From: Clostridiales bacterium
GTDB taxonomy: Bacteria > Bacillota > Clostridia > Christensenellales > Aristaeellaceae
Direction: 5' to 3'
Assembly: GCA_019419995.1 (NCBI GenBank)
Contig: JAHZHZ010000006.1
Location: forward strand, 54,300-118,299
DNA: 64,000 nt
Shown here: positions 17,938 to 26,839 of the stretch, piece by piece
Numbering within the stretch: position 1 is the first letter of the stretch
Layout: the number at the start of each line of letters is the position of its first letter
Notes under the pieces: generated by a model
What the model was told of the DNA's origin: nothing
Seen by the model: only the letters and a program-made list of their open reading frames with translations
Databases searched by the model: none
Position numbers and translations under genes: made by a program

Positions 17938-19113
17938 ATGATTCGCTTGTTATCGCGCATCTTCATTCGCAATCGAAACGATGTGAACGATCCCGCCGTA
18001 CGCCGCGCCTACGGTGTGCTATGCGGTGCCGTAGGCATCTTTTTAAATCTGGTGCTCTTTGCTGCAAAAGCTATCGCAGGAACCATCAGCGGTTCTATCG
18101 CCGTAACCGCCGATGCTTTCAACAACCTCTCCGATGCCGGTTCCTCAGTAATCACGCTGCTGGGTTTTCGCCTGGCCGCCCAGAAGCCCGATCGCGACCA
18201 TCCCTACGGCCACGGCCGCTATGAATACATTTCGGGCCTCATCGTATCTCTGGCCATCCTGATGATGGGCTTTGATCTGGCTAAGACGTCTGTTGAAAAG
18301 ATTTTCAACCCGGAACAGATCCGCTTTAGCCTTCTCTCCGTAGGCATCCTGGCACTGTCCATTCTTATCAAGCTCTATATGGCCCTCTACAATCGCGCCG
18401 TAGGCCGTCGCATTCAATCCGTATCTGTCGTCGCTACTGCCACAGACAGTCTATCAGACATGTGCGCCACCTCCGTAGTACTCCTTTCCACTCTGGTTTC
18501 CCACTTCACCGGCGTCAATATTGACGCCTGGGCCGGCGCCGCAGTTTCCCTGCTGATCCTCTGGGCCGGCATTGGTGCAGCCAGAGAAACCATCAATCCG
18601 CTACTGGGCAAGGCACCTGATCCGGAATTCGTACGCCAGATTGCTCAAATCGTGGAATCCTATCCGGAAGTCGTAGGTATGCACGATCTGATGGTCTACG
18701 ATTATGGTGCGGGTCGGGTCATGATTTCCCTGCACGCAGAAGTACCTGCCAGCGGAGATTTAATGGCCCTACATGATGTGATCGATACCATTGAACGCCG
18801 CCTACAAGAAGAACTGAACTGTGTGGCCACCATCCACATGGATCCGATCTGTACCGACGACGAAAGCGTCACGACTACTCGGGAACGGGTGCTGGAACGC
18901 ATTCACCAAAATCTGGGCGACCGACTGAGCATTCACGATTTTCGCATGGTACCCGGCCCTACCCATACCAACGTCATCTTCGATCTGGTGGTCCCCTATG
19001 GCTTCTCTATGAGCGATTCTCAAGTGCGCCGGGAGGTCGCCCGCCTGGTAGAAGAAATTGAAGGAGACTACTATGCCGTAGTCACCATCGACCATCCCGT
19101 ATCTGATCAATAA
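17938..19113 (+). CDS. Cation diffusion facilitator (metal exporter)
   Basis: 391 residues. A six-helix membrane domain carries the paired metal sites TADAFNNLSDAGSS (helix 2) and TATDSLSDMCATS (helix 5), plus HPYGHGRYEYISGL between helices 2 and 3. The cytoplasmic domain (about 215-300) has MVYDYGAGRVMISLHAEV, the usual CDF C-terminal fold. An extra stretch of about 90 residues follows, VLERIHQNLGDRLSIHDFRMV, so it is longer than most CDFs of about 300 residues. It exports Zn2+, Mn2+, Fe2+ or similar; the metal cannot be assigned. A terminator follows. Confidence 0.9.
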   Translation: MIRLLSRIFIRNRNDVNDPAVRRAYGVLCGAVGIFLNLVLFAAKAIAGTISGSIAVTADAFNNLSDAGSSVITLLGFRLAAQKPDRDHPYGHGRYEYISGLIVSLAILMMGFDLAKTSVEKIFNPEQIRFSLLSVGILALSILIKLYMALYNRAVGRRIQSVSVVATATDSLSDMCATSVVLLSTLVSHFTGVNIDAWAGAAVSLLILWAGIGAARETINPLLGKAPDPEFVRQIAQIVESYPEVVGMHDLMVYDYGAGRVMISLHAEVPASGDLMALHDVIDTIERRLQEELNCVATIHMDPICTDDESVTTTRERVLERIHQNLGDRLSIHDFRMVPGPTHTNVIFDLVVPYGFSMSDSQVRREVARLVEEIEGDYYAVVTIDHPVSDQ

Positions 19114-19209
19114 CATGTACAGCCCCGTATCGCAATAGCAATTGGAAATTCATCAGCTTCCTTGCTTTGCAACTTCCTGCTCGCTGGAACCTACAGCTTT
19201 TCCTCCTGT

Positions 19210-19243
19210 AAGCCGCGACTGAATTTTATGGTCGCGGCTCTTT
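19210..19243 (+). terminator. Terminator after the CDF gene
   Basis: Stem AGCCGCGAC/GTCGCGGCT with an 11-base loop is followed by CTTTT. Confidence 0.85.
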
Positions 19244-19370
19244 TAGACAAAATTGTTGCATATTATTACAATCATATTACAGTCATAATTCAATCAAACC
19301 ACTTTTACATTTCATTTTGCAGGTATTTTGTGTAATAAGGCGAATATTTATTCTCATCACAGGAGGACTT
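19244..19370 (+). other. AT-rich leader region before the NlpC/P60 gene
   Basis: The 320-base space between the CDF and hydrolase genes holds the terminator, this AT-rich stretch with several weak promoter-like boxes, and the short open frame at 19371. I looked for the c-di-AMP (ydaO) riboswitch often found before NlpC/P60 genes and did not find its conserved blocks. Confidence 0.4.
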
Positions 19371-19409
19371 ATGTCCTTTTGGCGCTGCGCATGTGCGCAG
19401 CAGCCTTGA
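19371..19409 (+). CDS. Possible 12-residue leader peptide
   Basis: ATG preceded by AGGAGG at 4 bases opens a 12-codon frame, MSFWRCACAQQP, that stops 28 bases before the hydrolase start. The frame overlaps a hairpin (GCTGCGC...GCGCAGC, 19384-19401). The ribosome site is better than that of the main gene. It could be a regulatory leader peptide or chance. Confidence 0.3.
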   Translation: MSFWRCACAQQP

Positions 19410-19436
19410 ATCCTGGTGTATTGTGAGGAAAGATAC

Positions 19437-21632
19437 ATGAAGAACGAAAGAAGAACCAAGAGCTTGCTTGCGCTGATCCTGATTGTGACGCTGGTGTTGT
19501 CCTTCACGCCCGCATTGGCCGAGGGATACACCGCGATCATCTCGGAAACGATGCTCCCGGTATATTCGGATGCAAATCTGACCCAACAAGCGGGTCAGTT
19601 GGCGGGCTTTACGGTAGTTACCGTAGACGCCGTGAAGGGTGACGTTGCGCGCATTCAGTACGGCAAATACACCCTTTTTGCGGATGCGACCGCTCTAGTG
19701 GATATTGAGGATATCGCTATCCCTGCCGTGGTCTCCCAAGACACCCGAGTGTATCAGCAGCCCAATCTCAATAGCCGGCATCTGGCATTGCAAAAGGGGC
19801 TGGAAGTCAACGTTCTGTATATTTCCGACGAAAACTGGGCGATGATTGAAAAGGACGGTCATGTGGGTTACACGTATGTTGCTCACTTGGCCCCCTCCAC
19901 CAGTGGTGATGGCGACGAAAGCGAAGACGATCCATTTCTCCCCGATGGCGAAGGTGACGACAACACCTCTGACGGCAATTCCTCCGTGGTGATCGAGACG
20001 GTTCCCGCTCGAGTATCGGTGAGCGCGCTTCAAGTGTATCAGAAAGCCAGCACTTCTTCTAAGTTATTGGGGACAATTAACGAAGGACAGGAAGTAACCG
20101 TCTACGCCTACAACCGAAACTGGGCCTACATCGGCCTCAATGGCCGCTACGGCTTTTGTGCGCTGGCAGGGTTGGTTCGCATAGATGACGATTCAGACGG
20201 TGACGATGGTGACCTTTCCGGAGCTGTCTCCTACACCGTAACCGCTTCCAGTGTAAAGATCTATGAAAGTGCCAGCAGCGATTCCAAATCCTTGGGCACC
20301 CTGCGCAAAGGGGTAGAAGTCAACCTGGTAAAGAGCAACGGAGAATGGGCTTACATAGAACTCAACGGTAAATATGGTTACTGTGCTCTGGACGCCCTGA
20401 CCAAGACCAGTGAGCTGACGCCCGATGACAGCGACAACAATAACAGCGGCGAGATCATTGATGATCACGAGCCTCTGGGCACGGCCACTGTTATTCAGGC
20501 CACGGCACCGGTCTACAGCTCTATGAACGCATCCAAACCTTCCAGCACTCTGAAGCTGGGTGAAACCGTCAGTTTCTACGGTTACGACTCCAAATGGGTG
20601 CTGATCGGCAAGAATTATCAGTTTGGTTTTATTCCGCGCCAGTATCTCAGTGCTGAAAGTTATGCGGAACTGGAAGCTGAGGATAGTGGTGCAGCAGTAA
20701 AGGATTTGCAGAATGCTCTGTTGGAGCTGGGCTATCTGGACGCCGTTCCCTCCGTCAATTATAGTTCCCTCACTACGGAAGCAGTCAGCCGACTGCAGGC
20801 GGCCTGTGGGCTCACTCAAACGGGCAAAGCGGATCTTTCCACCCTGCGAGTCCTGTATTCGGGCAACGCTCCCTACTCCCCCATGCTGAGTACTTCTCTG
20901 TCCAAGGGAGACAAGAATGACAACGTCCGCCGCCTGCAAACTCGCTTGTATGCGTTGGGTTATCTGTCCCGTTCTTCCAGTATCGACGGAGATTACGGCT
21001 CCACTACGGCGGCGGCAGTTCTCCTATTCCAAAAGGCGGCAGGACTTTCTGCATCCGGTAGCGCAGAAAACGCCACTGTACGCGCTCTGTATCACTCAGC
21101 GGCCCCTTCCCTACCCTCTGGCAGCGACGCAGCGGACGCTACCCAGAATAGCGGCGGCTCTTCCGGCGGTTCCAGTGGAAACACCACGGAGATGGGCGAT
21201 CTGGCCTCTACCACCGACCATTATGATCCCAGCATGTCTAATGCGCAGAAACTGGAATACGTCATCTATGTGGCGCAACAGCAATTGGGCAAAAAATACG
21301 TCTTTGGTGCAGCTGGCACTTCTACCTATGATTGCTCCGGTCTGACTCTGTACTGCTTCAAGCAGGTAGGTGTCAGCCTGCAGCACTCCGCCTACGGCGA
21401 GGGTTACAACAGTAGCCATCAAAAGATTTCCAGCATTTCCGGTCTTCGCAGGGGTGATCTGGTCTTCTTCAATACCATTTCTGACGGAGATCAGTGCGAC
21501 CATGTGGGCATCTATCTGGGCAACAATTACTTTATTCACGCCTCTTCAGGCGCCGGCAAGGTAGTTGTAAGTAATCTGGCCAGCGGTTATTACAACCGCG
21601 TGTTCAGCTGGGGCCGCAGGATTCTTGGTTAA
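19437..21632 (+). CDS. Secreted SH3b/peptidoglycan-binding NlpC/P60 endopeptidase
   Basis: Cell-wall hydrolase of 731 residues. A signal peptide (about 1-28, ending PALAE) is followed by several SH3b-type repeats (about 30-420) separated by acidic Asp/Ser/Gly linkers. Two PG_binding_1 domains (about 430-560; AVKDLQNALLELGYLD, DNVRRLQTRLYALGYL) come next, then a Ser/Gly linker and the NlpC/P60 domain (about 610-731). The catalytic Cys is in YDCSGLTLY, the His in CDHVGIYLG and a second His in FIHAS. It should cut peptide stems of peptidoglycan outside the cell. The start at 19437 has GAGGA upstream and gives a clean signal peptide. Confidence 0.92.
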   Translation: MKNERRTKSLLALILIVTLVLSFTPALAEGYTAIISETMLPVYSDANLTQQAGQLAGFTVVTVDAVKGDVARIQYGKYTLFADATALVDIEDIAIPAVVSQDTRVYQQPNLNSRHLALQKGLEVNVLYISDENWAMIEKDGHVGYTYVAHLAPSTSGDGDESEDDPFLPDGEGDDNTSDGNSSVVIETVPARVSVSALQVYQKASTSSKLLGTINEGQEVTVYAYNRNWAYIGLNGRYGFCALAGLVRIDDDSDGDDGDLSGAVSYTVTASSVKIYESASSDSKSLGTLRKGVEVNLVKSNGEWAYIELNGKYGYCALDALTKTSELTPDDSDNNNSGEIIDDHEPLGTATVIQATAPVYSSMNASKPSSTLKLGETVSFYGYDSKWVLIGKNYQFGFIPRQYLSAESYAELEAEDSGAAVKDLQNALLELGYLDAVPSVNYSSLTTEAVSRLQAACGLTQTGKADLSTLRVLYSGNAPYSPMLSTSLSKGDKNDNVRRLQTRLYALGYLSRSSSIDGDYGSTTAAAVLLFQKAAGLSASGSAENATVRALYHSAAPSLPSGSDAADATQNSGGSSGGSSGNTTEMGDLASTTDHYDPSMSNAQKLEYVIYVAQQQLGKKYVFGAAGTSTYDCSGLTLYCFKQVGVSLQHSAYGEGYNSSHQKISSISGLRRGDLVFFNTISDGDQCDHVGIYLGNNYFIHASSGAGKVVVSNLASGYYNRVFSWGRRILG

Positions 21633-21687
21633 GGAGCCCTGCGCTAGAAAAACGGCAATGGCGAAGTAAATATAATATCTCTCATAT

Positions 21688-21725
21688 AAAAAGGACGGCA
21701 GGTTTTTCCTCCGTCCTTTAAATTA
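21688..21725 (+). terminator. Terminator after the NlpC/P60 gene
   Basis: AAGGACGG/CCGTCCTT stem with a T-rich loop, flanked by A and T runs. Confidence 0.75.
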
Positions 21726-22214
21726 TCCTCAAGATGAGGAATCTGCTGCAAATAAAAACAGCTTTGGAAAATAACTGGCCCTCAAAATTCCCTGTCTCTC
21801 GCATGCCCAATCCCCCCTTTCATCCTTTTATTTGGGAAAATAGCTTGGGATGTAAATCTTCAAGTAATAATTTCACCAGGATAATTGCTTCTTCCTTTTA
21901 TAACACAAAGGCAGCGAGGACATCCCCCGCCGCCATCATGAATATGTATTTGGGAGCCATTTCGTCTTCTACCAGGCTCTTGAATCAGGGATTTAGGAAT
22001 GTCCCTTTCTTCCAATGAGATAAACGATTCTGTTCGTTTGCCATTCACACAAGTTCAGCATGCACTTGATTTGATCACTATAACGCGCTTACTACGCATC
22101 ATACCTCAATGCTTCATCCCTTGCGGAATGCCAAAATACGCCAGTGCCCGGAGTTCTCGAAAACAGAGCCCGGCATTTGTTTATGTTCATTCCTTTATCT
22201 CATCCTGAAATAAA
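21726..22214. other. Intergenic stretch without a recognised gene
   Basis: About 490 bases between two terminators of converging genes. Short open frames exist on both strands (for example 21734-22018 plus and 21860-22048 minus) but none has a convincing ribosome site, recognisable motif or family likeness. It may hold a decayed gene on the minus strand (a broken frame reads KYIFMMAAGDVLAAFVL) but I cannot name it. Confidence 0.4.
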
Positions 22215-22240
22215 ACCGGCGCGGCATATGCCGCGCCGGT
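22215..22240 (-). terminator. Terminator after the SH3b protein gene
   Basis: A perfect GC-rich palindrome (ACCGGCGCGGCA and its complement) is followed on the minus strand by TTTTATTT. Confidence 0.85.
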
Positions 22241-22259
22241 TCACTTATGGAACCCTCAC

Positions 22260-24275
22260 TTAGCTGAGCTTGGAATACTTAGAGGATACCCAGCCCGTGG
22301 CGCCCTTATAGCTGATCTTGTACCACTTTACACCGCGGGAGTCCGTGGAAGTCTTGCCCAGATATTCTCCCACATGGCCTTCATTGATATAACCCACGGG
22401 ATCACTGGTCTTGTCTGCACTGGAACGGATGGTAGCATTGCCACCGGTGATGGTCACCTTCGTGTAAGACGGCGATCCGCCACCGCTTCCGCCGGAGGAA
22501 TTGGTCTTCTCCGAATACTTGGAAGAAACCCATCCGGTGATGCCGTCGTACTTAATCTTATACCACTTCACGCCCCGAGCATCCGTAGAGGATTTACCCA
22601 GGAAAGTAGCTGTCTTGCCTTCACTGATATAGCCCAGCGCAGAACTGTTCTTATTGGCCTTGGAGCGAATGGTAACATTACCACCTACAACCTTGATATA
22701 CTTGCCGCTCTCGCTGACCTCGGGCCCAGTATAATTAGAGTCGGGAGCACCGGAAGGCTCTGCATATCTGGCAGAAACCCAACCAGTAATGCCGTTATAC
22801 TTGATCTGATACCAACGGGAACCGCCAGAATCCTTGGAGCCCTTGCCCGTACAGGAAACGATGGTGCCGCGCTTGACACTGCCCAGAACAGAGCTGCTGG
22901 TAGTAGCCTTGGAGCGAATGTTTACACTGCTTCCAGTAATTTTGACATAATCCGTATCTACATTGTAGCTGGAACCCGCCGTAGTTCCGGAAGATGAGTT
23001 CCCGGAAGAACCAGAGGAGCCCGAGGAACCGGATCCGGAAGAACCAGATGGAGTCGCGGTGGGAGCCACAGTGGGCTTAGGTGTAGGCGTGGGCGCACCG
23101 ATGGGTGTGGGATTGGGCTGACTACCGGAACCACCCGAAACCAAATCGTGGTTTTCCATGAACTGATCAAACCAGGCATCATTTCCCTGGGCCGCAGTAT
23201 CCGGGGAAGCGGAAGCCGTAGCGGAAGGATCCACTGTAGGTTCAGCAACAATCAGAGATGCATCCTGTGCCTGGGAGAGATCTCCCGTATAAAGAGTATT
23301 GAGGGTGCCATTGACCTGCACCTGGGTAACAGTTTGCTTGCCGGGCTCCCAGACAAACAAATCTGTGCCGTCGCAAACCACTGTAGCCCCATTTTCAGGG
23401 GTATAGAGAGCCAGCAGGCCAGCTGCGGTATCCATGTTTAGCGCGCCGTCATACCAGACTACGACCTGATCTCCCGCCAACCAAAAACCATTGTCCGGCT
23501 CAGTACAAGCCTGTTCCAGAGTCATCTGCTGCACATCCAGACTGTACACACGCCCCAACAGCTGGGCACTATCCGCAGTGCGCACCGCATAGGCATCCGC
23601 AAGGTTGTGGAAGTAAAGAGTCTGATCATTAATTTTGAGATCCTCACCGCCACTCTTGAGCATGAGTGTCGTCTCACCACTGTTAAGATCCAAGCGATAA
23701 ACACAACCTGCCTGCTTGCTGGCCGTAGCGCCTTCCTCCAGCTGAGCGGTATATTCCATGCGGTCACCCGCAGAGAGGAAATATGCATAACCATTGCCCA
23801 GCACATAATCCAGCATTTCCACGCTGGAAAGGCGTAGGCAGAGCTGTGTGCCCGGCTCGATGGAGTGGAGCATGCCGTCCATTAGCACCAGCATACGGCC
23901 ACCATAATAGCTCAGATCGCTGACACTGCTCTCCCCAAAGGCATAGATCTGCGTCACTTCATTGCCGTTGCAGTTGGCAATGGCCGAAGAGCCATCTGTG
24001 GTTTTCAGATAAGCCACACCTCCGCCGTAGGGAAACAAATTCTCAAAACTGTCGGCACGATCCACACAAATGGGCGTCCCCCCTGCCGTCAGCGGCAGGC
24101 GCACCAGCATCTGCCGGTCACCCGAGGGAATGGCAAAATAAACGTCCGTTGTAGTGCGCACTGCATCTCCCCCGTTTATGGCCGTAGAAATCACATTAGA
24201 ATCCGTGGTTTCTGCAAGAGCCGCGCACGGCAGCGCCATCAGCGCCATCAATAGCCAAATGATCAGCTTGCGCAT
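22260..24275 (-). CDS. Secreted propeller-like protein with three SH3b domains
   Basis: 671-residue secreted protein of unknown function. A signal peptide (about 1-21, PCAALAE) is followed by a region to about residue 350 with repeated short strands of the DUF5050/propeller kind (VYRLDLNSGETTLM, GRVYSLDVQQM). A Pro/Thr then Ser/Gly linker follows (about 380-450). Three SH3b domains end the chain (about 455-670), each with the core RGVKWYKIxYxGxxGWVSSKYS. The SH3b parts should bind the cell wall. It has its own promoter and terminator. The SH3b repeats are very close to those of the protein at 39.6 kb. Confidence 0.8.
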   Translation of the reverse strand: MRKLIIWLLMALMALPCAALAETTDSNVISTAINGGDAVRTTTDVYFAIPSGDRQMLVRLPLTAGGTPICVDRADSFENLFPYGGGVAYLKTTDGSSAIANCNGNEVTQIYAFGESSVSDLSYYGGRMLVLMDGMLHSIEPGTQLCLRLSSVEMLDYVLGNGYAYFLSAGDRMEYTAQLEEGATASKQAGCVYRLDLNSGETTLMLKSGGEDLKINDQTLYFHNLADAYAVRTADSAQLLGRVYSLDVQQMTLEQACTEPDNGFWLAGDQVVVWYDGALNMDTAAGLLALYTPENGATVVCDGTDLFVWEPGKQTVTQVQVNGTLNTLYTGDLSQAQDASLIVAEPTVDPSATASASPDTAAQGNDAWFDQFMENHDLVSGGSGSQPNPTPIGAPTPTPKPTVAPTATPSGSSGSGSSGSSGSSGNSSSGTTAGSSYNVDTDYVKITGSSVNIRSKATTSSSVLGSVKRGTIVSCTGKGSKDSGGSRWYQIKYNGITGWVSARYAEPSGAPDSNYTGPEVSESGKYIKVVGGNVTIRSKANKNSSALGYISEGKTATFLGKSSTDARGVKWYKIKYDGITGWVSSKYSEKTNSSGGSGGGSPSYTKVTITGGNATIRSSADKTSDPVGYINEGHVGEYLGKTSTDSRGVKWYKISYKGATGWVSSKYSKLS

Positions 24276-24381
24276 AGTCCTTCCTCCTCTGTAGTGTGCT
24301 TTTCACTTTACCCATGACTCTTTAAAGATATGGAAGCATCCCGCTTCGCCGCCGAAATCCGGCGGACAAATTCCAGTTTTT

Positions 24382-24410
24382 ATTATATCACAAAACTTTC
24401 CGGGACTCAA
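24382..24410 (-). promoter_or_regulatory. Sigma-A-type promoter of the SH3b protein gene
   Basis: Minus strand TTGAGT (24405-24410) and TATAAT (24382-24387), 17 bases apart. Confidence 0.75.
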
Positions 24411-24487
24411 CCGCCTATCCATACTGGAGTTAGACGGAAATGAATGGAAAAAAGCTCCCCCTTTTTTCGTAAAAGAAATGTTTTTCA

Positions 24488-24516
24488 TTGCAATTTTTGA
24501 GTCGTTTTGATATAAT
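24488..24516 (+). promoter_or_regulatory. Sigma-A-type promoter of the 180-residue protein gene
   Basis: TTGCAA (24488-24493) and TATAAT (24511-24516), 17 bases apart, 28 bases before the ATG. It rules out the longer open frame as coding. Confidence 0.8.
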
Positions 24517-24544
24517 AACAGAAAAATGCTTAGGAGGACGAAGC

Positions 24545-25087
24545 ATGCCCTTGTTCGATCGTAATGCGGAAATTCTGCGCAAGGAAAATCTAAAAAAACT
24601 GGAGGACCGCCGCCTTCGCTTTGCAGAGGAGCTGGAAAAGAAAGGGTTCCGTCCGGAGCGCATGTTTTTCTGTTCCAGCGAAAACGGCAGCTTCGTGGCG
24701 CTGGCGCTGCACAACGGTCTGCGGGCCGTGATAGTAGGCCCCGCATTTGGTACAGATGAAGAGTTTATCTTTGATCTTCAAGACGTGGTGCATTATACCC
24801 GAGAAGAAGTTTTTGAAAAAGGCACTGGCCTCAACGGCGCTTTCGGTTTCGGCAAAAAAGGCGCCAAGGGTTTTTGCCTCACGCTTACTCTGAGCGATGG
24901 CCGTCAGATTCCCATGAGCGTAGTTGCAGGACGCACGTCCTGGCTGGAGGTTCCTTATAAGAAGAATCCGCTGACCAAGACGCGCAGGCGGCGGGGTGAT
25001 GCCAATGTCCTGTGGGATTTGATGCCCATAGAACCCGGCCAACTGGAAAAAATTGATACCTTCCTGAAGGAATACTATCTGGGGTAA
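24545..25087 (+). CDS. Conserved-looking cytoplasmic protein, unknown function
   Basis: 180 residues, not recognised. There is no signal peptide or membrane segment. The N-terminus is charged and helical (LRKENLKKLEDRRLRFAEELEKKG), and is followed by an alternating hydrophobic beta-rich region (SFVALALHNGLRAVIVGP). A basic KTRRRRGD stretch lies near residue 150. The start has AGGAGG 8 bases upstream and the gene has its own promoter and terminator, so it is a single-gene unit. Confidence 0.75.
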   Translation: MPLFDRNAEILRKENLKKLEDRRLRFAEELEKKGFRPERMFFCSSENGSFVALALHNGLRAVIVGPAFGTDEEFIFDLQDVVHYTREEVFEKGTGLNGAFGFGKKGAKGFCLTLTLSDGRQIPMSVVAGRTSWLEVPYKKNPLTKTRRRRGDANVLWDLMPIEPGQLEKIDTFLKEYYLG

Positions 25088-25099
25088 TTTCCCCTGAAG

Positions 25100-25133
25100 A
25101 AGGGCGCCCGCCGCGTATGCGGCGGGCGCCCTT
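25100..25133 (+). terminator. Hairpin terminator
   Basis: A perfect 15-bp GC-rich stem (AAGGGCGCCCGCCGC) with a GTAT loop follows the 180-residue protein gene. The T run is short (AATTTC). Confidence 0.7.
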
Positions 25134-25253
25134 AATTTCAGAAAGGGAAGATGGAAATATAAATTGTCAGCGTAGTCACCCTTCTCAATCTACATCTCCT
25201 CTGCCAAACTCAGCCTAGGATAGAGCCTGCAGAACTGCCCGGAGTTTCCCCCA

Positions 25254-26801
25254 TCATTCCGCAATGGTGAAACGCTCAAATATGCGTCCACAATATCCAA
25301 CTTCCGTACCCACATCCGATTCCTCAACACTCGCTTGAGTGCCGTATCCGGTCATACCTTCTTCATCCACGGTTACGCGCAGGAAGGACCGGAAGTTATT
25401 TTCCTCCACTACGGGCAGGTTCCCAGAAAAGTGGAACGGATCGGAAGTGGCGCGATAATTATTGCCGATGGTTGCAGCCTCAATGTAGTGTACTCCGTTG
25501 ATAAGGTAGCGCTCATAGACGTGGCTGTGTCCAAAGTTCACAGCATTGACGCCATACTCCTCATAGATGGGGCGCAGCACATCCCAGCAGTAATCTCCTT
25601 CGGGATAAATCGCCTTTTCCGGATTTTCCGGATCCTGAACCGCCTTGGAAACGGGATAGTAACCATCTTCACCTCGGTTGAGCATATGCCAGTGCTGTAC
25701 GACCCACTTATATTTGCTGTCACAGTTTTGCAAATCGTTCACCAACCATTGCACCTGAGGACTATCCGGGGAAATATCGTCCTTCGTAATCCAGCCAGGG
25801 AACTCGAATCCGTCCCAGGCGTTCCATCTGGAGACACTCAATGAACAGATATGCAGATCGCCATAATTGAGGCTGTACCAGCGTTGTCCTCCTACCCCAT
25901 ACTCCTGCTGAGGATAAAGGGGGCGGAAGAGCTGCATGTAAACCTTCCAGCTGTAGCGGCGATCATCCTGCGCCATTTCCTTGTCGCTACAAACCCGCTG
26001 ATCATCAAATTCGTGATTGCCGGGGCAGGGGAAGATGGGCATGTACTGGAGCAAATGGGTGTTTTCCGACTTCTGATGTAAGCATTCAAAGAAGCCGCGA
26101 TCGTCTTCACCGGGCACCTCATAGCAATTGTGCACGTTAAACCACTCTCCTGCCTTCCAGGGTGTATTGCACAGATCGCCTGCAAAAAGGATAAAATCCT
26201 TTTCGGCCTGTCCCATAATCTTGATCGTTTCTTTGGTTCGAACCTTCATCTGCATATCAGATAGCAGTACGAAGGAGAAGGATGTTCCTGCCTCAGGAGC
26301 AGTTTTGAAATAGTAACGTTCACCCACTTCCTCGCGCCCTTCACCCACGGTAACAATGCGGTAGTAAACGAGGCTACCCGGTTCCAAGCCGCTGAGCGTA
26401 GCCATCAGCTGATAGCAGATCACCGGAGGATTATTTTCTGGAATCGGATCGTAACCTTCAACGCTGGCGGAACTGCGCAATCCCTCAAAGGGGAAGGAAA
26501 CTGCGTCGACCCGCTGACCCATTGCGGGAGTAGGTCCATATTCCACATATCCAAGATAATCGCCCTTTACCAGCCAAAGAATGTTCATTTCCGTTGAAGG
26601 ATTCAAGCTGGTCATGTAAGCATCGGTATAATTCAAAGAAATCTCTTTGTCCATAGCCGGTACGGGAGTCATCTCAGGCATAACAGCCTCTGTTGCTTCT
26701 GCCCGAGCAGTATCGCCCTTGCCAAGACCTAGGCCAAGTGTTCCTGCGGCTACGGCGGTTACGGCTGCACTCTTGAGAAAATCACGTCTGGTCAGTTTCA
26801 T
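25254..26801 (-). CDS. Tat-exported metallophosphoesterase (purple acid phosphatase-like)
   Basis: 515-residue enzyme predicted to hydrolyse phosphate esters outside the cell. The N-terminus MKLTRRDFLKSAAVTAVAAG is a textbook Tat signal (RRDFLK), cleaved near ARA-EA. An N-terminal fibronectin-like domain (to about 170; LEPGSLVYYRIV) precedes the calcineurin-type domain, with SDMQ, FAGDLCNTPW, PCPGNHEFDD, VVQHWHML and FGHSHVYERY as metal-binding motifs. It is the last gene of the tat operon, 39 bases after tatC, so it is very likely the dedicated cargo. Folding with its metals inside the cell would explain Tat use. Confidence 0.92.
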   Translation of the reverse strand: MKLTRRDFLKSAAVTAVAAGTLGLGLGKGDTARAEATEAVMPEMTPVPAMDKEISLNYTDAYMTSLNPSTEMNILWLVKGDYLGYVEYGPTPAMGQRVDAVSFPFEGLRSSASVEGYDPIPENNPPVICYQLMATLSGLEPGSLVYYRIVTVGEGREEVGERYYFKTAPEAGTSFSFVLLSDMQMKVRTKETIKIMGQAEKDFILFAGDLCNTPWKAGEWFNVHNCYEVPGEDDRGFFECLHQKSENTHLLQYMPIFPCPGNHEFDDQRVCSDKEMAQDDRRYSWKVYMQLFRPLYPQQEYGVGGQRWYSLNYGDLHICSLSVSRWNAWDGFEFPGWITKDDISPDSPQVQWLVNDLQNCDSKYKWVVQHWHMLNRGEDGYYPVSKAVQDPENPEKAIYPEGDYCWDVLRPIYEEYGVNAVNFGHSHVYERYLINGVHYIEAATIGNNYRATSDPFHFSGNLPVVEENNFRSFLRVTVDEEGMTGYGTQASVEESDVGTEVGYCGRIFERFTIAE

Positions 26802-26839
26802 GGAATTTACCTCCTCGTAGTTGGTTTACTCTCTGTTTG

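Noticed and set aside
19114..19436. c-di-AMP (ydaO/yuaA) riboswitch before the NlpC/P60 gene
   Set aside because: The gene class suggested it, but the conserved sequence blocks and the long GC-rich stems of that riboswitch are not present.
24303..24746. Minus-strand open frame of 147 codons
   Set aside because: Overlaps the promoter and coding region of the 180-residue protein gene, has no ribosome site and no recognisable motif.
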